Positions 1 through 3,762 of a stretch of DNA of 5,137 nt are shown here, in pieces (within the stretch, counting starts at the first letter, position 1; each line of letters opens with the position of its first letter). Under the pieces are notes generated by a model, which did not search any database, was not told where the DNA came from, and worked only from the letters and a program-made list of their open reading frames with translations. Both the position numbers and the translations under genes were made by a program. Source of the stretch: Ferroplasmaceae archaeon UBA567 (lineage in GTDB: Archaea > Thermoplasmatota > Thermoplasmata > Thermoplasmatales > Thermoplasmataceae); the NCBI GenBank assembly GCA_002505185.1, contig DAUP01000112.1, positions 1 to 5,137 of the forward strand, given 5' to 3'.

Positions 1-284
1 CTATATACAGTATCAAGATCAATGAACATGAACATGTCGTTGGCTGATGCTTTTTTTTCTGCCATTTCTATGGCTAATTGCCTGCCTCTTCCCCTTGTGC
101 ACCTTGCCTGTGAAACAATCATATTATATTTTTTTAAATTGTCCTGCAAAGTTTCATATGTTCCGTCAGTGGAATAGTTATCTACAACATAGATTGATTT
201 TTCAAGTTTTATTTTCATGACCGATTCAAGTGATTTAAGTATTATTCTATTTGAATTATACACAGTGCCATATATGAAAAGCAT
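1..284 (-). CDS. Family 2 glycosyltransferase, N-terminal part (cut by window edge)
   Basis: This frame starts at ATG 284-282 and runs open through the left edge, giving the first 94 residues. The fold is a GT-A nucleotide-sugar transferase of the GT2 type. An opening beta strand (MLFIYGTVYNS) is followed by VVDNYSTDGT at residues 33-42, the usual nucleotide-binding strand with its acidic residues (D35, D40). A basic RCTRGRGRQ stretch follows at 61-69, and FIDLDT at 87-92 supplies the D-x-D (D89, D91) that binds the metal and the sugar diphosphate. The start is supported by an in-frame stop upstream and by a TATA box centred about 26 nt before it. There is no signal peptide, so the catalytic domain should be cytoplasmic. 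It is divergent from a flippase gene, which fits a role in building a lipid-linked glycan. Donor and acceptor are unknown. The family call is firm; the missing C-terminus prevents a finer assignment. Confidence 0.88.
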   Translation of the reverse strand, partial: MLFIYGTVYNSNRIILKSLESVMKIKLEKSIYVVDNYSTDGTYETLQDNLKKYNMIVSQARCTRGRGRQLAIEMAEKKASANDMFMFIDLDTVY

Positions 285-304
285 GAGAGATGTAATAATT
301 AAAA

Positions 305-314
305 TTTATATAAA
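305..314 (-). promoter_or_regulatory. TATA box of the truncated glycosyltransferase gene
   Basis: The sequence TTTATATAAA is self-complementary and matches the archaeal TATA-box consensus. Its centre lies about 26 nt from the ATG at 284, so transcription on the minus strand would begin at or next to the start codon and give a leaderless mRNA. Because the box is symmetric it could also be read on the plus strand, but that would place a start near 336, well short of the flippase ATG. Confidence 0.65.
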
Positions 315-319
315 CTTAA

Positions 320-339
320 TTATGTTTTTATGAACATAA
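320..339. promoter_or_regulatory. Candidate operator: dyad between divergent promoters
   Basis: TTATGTT at 320-326 and AACATAA at 333-339 form a perfect 7-bp inverted repeat with a 6-nt spacer. The dyad lies between the TATA box of the left gene (305-314) and that of the flippase (341-350). With transcription starting near 284 and 374 it is not transcribed in either direction, so an RNA hairpin is unlikely and a protein-binding site is the better reading. In DNA this AT-rich a chance dyad is possible. Confidence 0.35.
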
Positions 340-340
340 C

Positions 341-350
341 TTTTTAAATT
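341..350 (+). promoter_or_regulatory. TATA-like box of the flippase gene
   Basis: The stretch TTTTTAAATT is centred about 28 nt before the ATG at 374, the distance expected for a leaderless archaeal transcript. The match to the consensus is weaker than for the other promoters here. No Shine-Dalgarno sequence precedes the ATG, which agrees with leaderless translation. Confidence 0.5.
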
Positions 351-373
351 TCATAGTTATACATAAAAACTTA

Positions 374-1897
374 ATGAATAAAAAAGAGACATTTGGATCG
401 GGAGTGGCAATCCAGTATGCGGCTGTATTTTCAATGTTTTTATCATCCACAATATTCTATTTTCTAATAGCGCACCTTTTATCAACGACACTTGTCGGTT
501 CCATTTCTCTTATATATGCCATAATGAGCATATCTGGAGTGTTTTTTGTTTTAGGCTTTTCCCAGGGTTTAGAACATTTTATATCTTATCATCTCTCGAG
601 GGGCAATTATAAAAATGTAAGGGCCATAATCAGAAGAATAAGCATGTTAGCCATAGCATCTTCTATTTTTGCTTTCTTTGCTTTATACTTATTATCACCT
701 ATCATTGCAATAAAATTATTTCATTCATATTTTTATGTAACTTTTATACGAATAATAGGAATAGCAGTGTCTGCTTTTGTAATTCGTGACCTTTTTTCAT
801 CTATACTGTTAGGATTGAAGCATTATAGAACCTACTCATTAAGCTACATATTTGTAAACATATTTTCATATTTTTTCCCCATATTACTACTTCTTTTTTC
901 AGGTAAAGCAATGTATGTAATAATAGGTATGGCCATTTCAGGAATAATCAATGCCATTCTTTTTATAGTTCTTATTTACAGAGTATATTTTAGTATTGAA
1001 AGAAATTCAAAATATGAAACTATTGATCCTTTTAAATCAATTTTCGCCTATTCTTTTCCATTATTTTTTGCATCTATTATGACAACGTCGGCCAATTATC
1101 TTGACAGGATAGTGGTATCATATTTTCTTAATTTGTCTTACATGGGCATATACAATTTCGCACTTGTCATAAGCAGTATGGCAACGGTTTTGATAATGCC
1201 CATAACAAATATACTCATACCGCGGCTTTCGGCATATTTCTCACTTAACGATATTGAAGGTTTTAGAACCAGCATAAGGACTCTGTTAAATACCGCTTCT
1301 CTCATATATATTCCCGGAGCTCTGGGAATAGCAGCACTGGGAAGAATTACTCTCTATAATTTTGCAGGGAGAAATTATACAATGGCTTATGTTCCAATAA
1401 TCATAATAATGGTTGTAAGTTCACTATTTGTTGGTTCAGTAATACTGGCTGCAGGAATTAAAAGTGTGCGCCAATCAAAAATTTTCTTATATTCGTCTGG
1501 CCTTGCCCTGGCATCAAATTTAATATTTTCAATATTATTGATACCAAAATTTCTTATAATTGGGGCTTCAATATCTTATTCATCAATGACTGCTGTAAAT
1601 TTTTTAATCATTTTCCATTATGCGAGAAAATTTCATGTCTCGAATTACGACTTAAAAACTATTGGTAAGATATGGACCGCGTCCCTACTAATGTTTTTCA
1701 TTATATTTTACTTGCAAAGTGTATTTACTTATAATATTCCTGTAGAGATTCTATATATATTCTTTGGAATTGCAATATATATGGTAGAAATAAAAATATT
1801 TAAGATTATTAATATTGATGAATTAAGTTTTGTGTTAACCGTTATACCAGAAAGATTCAAAAGAACCAGAAATATGCTGAGATTTTTATCTTCATGA
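374..1897 (+). CDS. Wzx-type polysaccharide/oligosaccharide flippase (MOP superfamily membrane protein)
   Basis: The product has 507 residues and is almost wholly hydrophobic, with about 14 predicted membrane segments (roughly at 12-35, 42-64, 86-110, 120-145, 155-176, 180-203, 222-240, 258-285, 305-325, 338-360, 370-392, 395-417, 432-452 and 455-475). Short basic loops such as RAIIRR near 83-88 lie between them. Length, segment number and the mid-protein stretch NYLDRIVVSYFLNLSYMGIY fit the polysaccharide-synthesis/Wzx branch of the MOP exporter superfamily. In that family the protein moves a lipid-linked oligosaccharide from the cytoplasmic to the outer face of the membrane. The basic C-terminal tail (RFKRTRNMLR) is probably cytoplasmic. 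It sits between two GT2 glycosyltransferase genes, as expected for an N-glycan or surface-lipoglycan assembly locus. A MATE drug exporter is a less likely alternative because of this context. The ATG at 374 is supported by the TATA-like box upstream. Substrate unknown. Confidence 0.82.
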   Translation: MNKKETFGSGVAIQYAAVFSMFLSSTIFYFLIAHLLSTTLVGSISLIYAIMSISGVFFVLGFSQGLEHFISYHLSRGNYKNVRAIIRRISMLAIASSIFAFFALYLLSPIIAIKLFHSYFYVTFIRIIGIAVSAFVIRDLFSSILLGLKHYRTYSLSYIFVNIFSYFFPILLLLFSGKAMYVIIGMAISGIINAILFIVLIYRVYFSIERNSKYETIDPFKSIFAYSFPLFFASIMTTSANYLDRIVVSYFLNLSYMGIYNFALVISSMATVLIMPITNILIPRLSAYFSLNDIEGFRTSIRTLLNTASLIYIPGALGIAALGRITLYNFAGRNYTMAYVPIIIIMVVSSLFVGSVILAAGIKSVRQSKIFLYSSGLALASNLIFSILLIPKFLIIGASISYSSMTAVNFLIIFHYARKFHVSNYDLKTIGKIWTASLLMFFIIFYLQSVFTYNIPVEILYIFFGIAIYMVEIKIFKIINIDELSFVLTVIPERFKRTRNMLRFLSS

Positions 1898-1943
1898 TTC
1901 AACTAATATTTTATTTATCGGTAGAATCATCCGAAATTCAATA

Positions 1944-1952
1944 ATATTTATA
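1944..1952 (+). promoter_or_regulatory. TATA box of the second glycosyltransferase gene
   Basis: ATATTTATA is centred 28 nt before the ATG at 1976, in the 78-bp gap after the flippase stop codon. It suggests that the glycosyltransferase has its own leaderless promoter rather than depending on read-through from the flippase gene. No ribosome-binding site is seen before the ATG. Confidence 0.55.
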
Positions 1953-1975
1953 GTAATGCGACAATTATCTTTTAC

Positions 1976-2962
1976 ATGGTTTATATATCTGTAGTAGTTT
2001 TTGATTACAACCGTAAAGATTTCATTAGGGATGTAGTCGCATCTATTATTGAGGATGCCAGAGATATAGACGTTGAAATTTTGGTAGTTAAAAGCTACGT
2101 GGATGAAAACATAGATAATTTCCTGGCTCAAAATAATATCCGTTTTTTTAATTTATTAGAAAATAATAAGCAGAGCGATTATATTAAATGTGCAATAGAG
2201 CAATCCAATGGGGATGTACTGGTATTCCATGATGACGATGATCAATTTACTCATGAAAAAATTAAGTATTTATATAAAATTTTTTCCGAACATAGGGATC
2301 TTGGATATTACCATAATAACTATGATACCATAGATCAAAAAGGAAATATAGTAAAAAATAAAAACTATAAAACACCCACATTTAATCCAGTTTACATAAA
2401 GGATAAGGAAAAATCTCTATACTTCAATGATAGAATTAAATTCCTCTTGAAGGTAAAACCTGATTTCAACAGCAGTTCCATTGCAATAAGAAAGTCAATA
2501 ATTAAAAATTTCAAACAAAATTACGATTTCAATGTAAGACCTGACACCTTTATAATGATTGCAGGATTGGTTTCAGAATTATCATTGTTTTTTGATAATA
2601 AGGTTTTGACACATTACAGAATATATGGAAATAATGTGAGCACTTCTTATAACGCGTCTATAAGCAGGATGCGTAATACTTTTATGAAAGCATTTTCAGA
2701 AGGCAAAGATATCTTTTGTTATTATTTGCGTTTTGTTGAAAATACTCCCTATACTAAGTATATGAAAATACGAATAGCAAATTTACAATTAGCTTACAAT
2801 TTTTGGGCACTTCAGAAAAAGTACAAATTATCGAGAGAAAATTTCAGACTTATATTGAGAGTTGACTTTGTTCATGAATTCGGTTATTTTTTAGTTTCAT
2901 TGCTTCCTTCAAACATAAAAATACTGATAATGAAAATTGTTTACAAAGCCAGTGAAAATTAA
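1976..2962 (+). CDS. Family 2 glycosyltransferase
   Basis: This 328-residue protein is a cytoplasmic GT-A glycosyltransferase of the GT2 type. The N-terminal strand YISVVVFDYNRKDFIRDVVASI (3-24) matches the family opening. EILVVKS at 34-40 is the second strand. GDVLVFHDDDDQF at 79-91 ends in the acidic metal/nucleotide-sugar site (D86-D89). The acceptor half follows, with NSSSIAIRKS at 165-174, a pattern common in GT2 enzymes, and HYRIYGNNVST at 213-223. Many relatives have His where this last motif has its second Tyr (217). A hydrophobic C-terminal stretch at about 299-322 may touch the membrane, but no clear membrane anchor or signal peptide is present. The gene lies 78 bp after the flippase on the same strand, so it probably adds a sugar to the chain that the flippase exports. 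Donor, linkage and acceptor cannot be predicted. The ATG is supported by the TATA box 28 nt upstream. Confidence 0.87.
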   Translation: MVYISVVVFDYNRKDFIRDVVASIIEDARDIDVEILVVKSYVDENIDNFLAQNNIRFFNLLENNKQSDYIKCAIEQSNGDVLVFHDDDDQFTHEKIKYLYKIFSEHRDLGYYHNNYDTIDQKGNIVKNKNYKTPTFNPVYIKDKEKSLYFNDRIKFLLKVKPDFNSSSIAIRKSIIKNFKQNYDFNVRPDTFIMIAGLVSELSLFFDNKVLTHYRIYGNNVSTSYNASISRMRNTFMKAFSEGKDIFCYYLRFVENTPYTKYMKIRIANLQLAYNFWALQKKYKLSRENFRLILRVDFVHEFGYFLVSLLPSNIKILIMKIVYKASEN

Positions 2963-3007
2963 TTCCATAAAATTTTGAATTCAATTCATTGATTGTGTGT
3001 TTATTGG

Positions 3008-3025
3008 ATTACCTGAAAAGGTAGT
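3008..3025 (+). other. Small hairpin in the convergent intergenic gap
   Basis: ATTACC at 3008-3013 can pair with GGTAGT at 3020-3025 (one G-T pair) around a TGAAAA loop. It lies about 45 nt after the second glycosyltransferase stop codon. The stem is short and no T-run follows directly, so it is a weak structure with no assigned role. The rest of the gap 2963-3061 shows no gene. Confidence 0.25.
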
Positions 3026-3047
3026 GTTTATAGGACGTAATAAAATA

Positions 3048-3063
3048 ATTTTTATTTAATTTT
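3048..3063 (+). terminator. Possible T-rich terminator after the second glycosyltransferase
   Basis: The run AATTTTTATTTAATTT is the most T-rich stretch on the plus strand between the convergent glycosyltransferase and HxlR genes. Archaeal RNA polymerase stops at such T-rich tracts without needing a hairpin. It is about 85 nt after the stop codon and overlaps the end of the HxlR gene by 2 nt. In an AT-rich genome this is weak evidence. Confidence 0.3.
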
Positions 3064-3400
3064 AAAAATTATCTATTGATTCCAGAAAGCAAATTATCCC
3101 TTTTCTTATTTTAATTCCCAGAGATGTTAGTTCATATGTAACTATTTTATTCTTACATCTTTTTACTATGCCCGTATTCACCAGATCTTTTAATCTTCTT
3201 GCAATTATTGTCCTGTTTGAGCCAGGTATAGAATTTAGTATATCATTGAAATTTTTTCTCGTGTTGTTATTTCCTATTACCCCAAGAATAAACATTGTAT
3301 ATCTTTTTCCCAGTAGGTTAAATACTGGAAGTGAAGTATCTACACATATACTTTTATTTTGATCGTATATCATGCATGCATTATTTCGGGAATTCGCCAT
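3062..3400 (-). CDS. HxlR-family winged-helix transcriptional regulator, candidate regulator of the mercury operon
   Basis: The product has 112 residues, the usual size for a single-domain HxlR/MarR-like DNA-binding protein. The family pattern is clear: LPVFNLLGKRYTMFILGVI (24-42) corresponds to the typical LGGKWT-LLIL helix, NFNDILNSIPGSNRTIIARRLKDL (50-73) is the helix-turn-helix with its recognition helix, and GIVKR...VTYELTSLGIKI (77-98) forms the wing and final strand. HxlR proteins act as dimers. Cysteines are at 9, 19, 82 and 104; Cys19 is close to the position where redox-sensing relatives carry a conserved N-terminal cysteine. The gene is divergent from the HMA-merA operon, with 131 bp between start codons, so it probably controls that operon and itself. 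Control by Hg(II) is inference. The ATG at 3400 fits the TATA box 24-25 nt upstream; a later Met10 is a less likely start. The family is well supported, the ligand is not. Confidence 0.82.
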   Translation of the reverse strand: MANSRNNACMIYDQNKSICVDTSLPVFNLLGKRYTMFILGVIGNNNTRKNFNDILNSIPGSNRTIIARRLKDLVNTGIVKRCKNKIVTYELTSLGIKIRKGIICFLESIDNF

Positions 3401-3410
3401 GTTATCAGAA

Positions 3411-3443
3411 TCTTAATATCTATAAATCTTTATCCTATTAAGA
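3411..3443. promoter_or_regulatory. Candidate operator: inverted repeat around the HxlR gene promoter
   Basis: TCTTAATA at 3411-3418 and TATTAAGA at 3436-3443 are a perfect 8-bp inverted repeat separated by 17 nt. The spacer contains the TATA box of the HxlR gene (3421-3428). A dimer bound here would cover the core promoter, which is the layout for self-repression. The core CTTAATA occurs a third time at 3495-3501, next to the promoter of the facing operon. Role and binding protein are inferred. Confidence 0.45.
3421..3428 (-). promoter_or_regulatory. TATA box of the HxlR regulator gene
   Basis: On the minus strand this reads GATTTATA, a TATA-like element centred 24-25 nt before the ATG at 3400. 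That places the RNA start at about the start codon (leaderless). It lies inside the 8-bp inverted repeat at 3411-3443. Confidence 0.55.
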
Positions 3444-3477
3444 GGGATGTAGCTCATTTATTTTCTAAATCAAGTTA

Positions 3478-3501
3478 AAGTAAATATTTTGTTACTTAAT
3501 A
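3478..3501. promoter_or_regulatory. Candidate operator upstream of the HMA-merA promoter
   Basis: AAGTAA at 3478-3483 and TTACTT at 3492-3497 form a 6-bp inverted repeat with an 8-nt spacer; allowing one extra A the arms extend to TTAA(A)GTAA and TTACTTAA. The right arm runs into CTTAATA (3495-3501), the same 7-mer found in both arms of the repeat at the regulator promoter. It abuts the TATA box at 3503-3510 and covers the position of the TFB-recognition element, so a bound protein would compete with transcription factor B or, less likely, help recruit it. Confidence 0.4.
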
Positions 3502-3502
3502 G

Positions 3503-3510
3503 CTTTTATA
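3503..3510 (+). promoter_or_regulatory. TATA box of the HMA-merA operon
   Basis: CTTTTATA is centred about 25 nt before ATG 3532, which puts the transcript start at that ATG. This placement decides the HMA start: a GTG at 3514 in the same frame would lie upstream of the RNA start. A second AT-rich stretch, AAATATTT at 3482-3489, sits a similar distance before the GTG and could be an alternative promoter. Confidence 0.58.
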
Positions 3511-3531
3511 ATTGTGCATTATAGTGTGTAT

Positions 3532-3762
3532 ATGACGAAAACAATAGAATTAAGAATATACGGAATGACATGCGACGACTGTGTAGCCCATGTTAGTAAG
3601 GGATTAAATGAAGCAGATGGAGTAACAGATGTTTTCGTTTCCCTTAAGGATGGAATTGCTATTGTGAAAGCAGATAATGAAATCAAACCGGAAGATTTGA
3701 CAAATCTTAATGTATTTAAGGGGAAGTACAAAGCCCAGACTAGAAGTGTTAAAAATGACTGA
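3532..3762 (+). CDS. Stand-alone HMA heavy-metal-binding protein, NmerA-like
   Basis: From ATG 3532 the product is a 76-residue single HMA domain (ferredoxin-like fold). The metal loop is GMTCDDC at 11-17, with Cys14 and Cys17 as ligands, followed by AHV at 19-21. The pattern GMTCDxC-x-AHV is the one found in the N-terminal domain of bacterial mercuric reductase (NmerA of the Tn501 type). Downstream, GVTDVFVSLKDGIAIVK (30-46) gives the usual central strands. There is no signal peptide, so unlike MerP it should stay in the cytoplasm. Its end overlaps the merA start by 8 nt and that MerA lacks this domain, so the likely job is to catch Hg(II) and hand it to the MerA active site. A general copper chaperone is the main alternative. 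An in-frame GTG at 3514 would add six residues, but the TATA position and the normal HMA N-terminus favour ATG 3532. Confidence 0.85.
   Translation: MTKTIELRIYGMTCDDCVAHVSKGLNEADGVTDVFVSLKDGIAIVKADNEIKPEDLTNLNVFKGKYKAQTRSVKND

Noticed and set aside
22..37. Short repeat of GAACAT units
   Set aside because: It is explained by the MFMF residues of the glycosyltransferase reading frame and has only two units.
1894..1930. Inverted repeat ATGATTC...GAATCAT (23-nt loop) spanning the flippase stop codon as a terminator
   Set aside because: Seven pairs around a 23-nt AT-rich loop are weak, no T-run follows, and such repeats are expected by chance in DNA this AT-rich.
1892..2131. Minus-strand open frame of 79 codons across the flippase/glycosyltransferase gap
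   Set aside because: It lies mostly antisense to the glycosyltransferase start, has no recognisable domain and would need transcription through the opposing promoter.
3168..3362. Plus-strand open frame of 64 codons
   Set aside because: It is wholly antisense to the HxlR gene, whose family motifs are clear; its hydrophobic make-up is what the complement of AT-rich code produces.
3441..3456. tRNA-like stretch AGGGATGTAGCTCA resembling a tRNA 5' end and D-arm
   Set aside because: No complementary D-stem, anticodon arm, T-arm or acceptor strand follows, so it is a chance likeness or at most a remnant too short to support a gene or attachment site.
3710..3754. Longer MerA starting at ATG 3710
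   Set aside because: The extra 15 residues overlap the HMA coding region in another frame and do not resemble a family N-terminus; ATG 3755 starts right at the FAD-binding strand and overlaps the HMA stop in the usual coupled manner.
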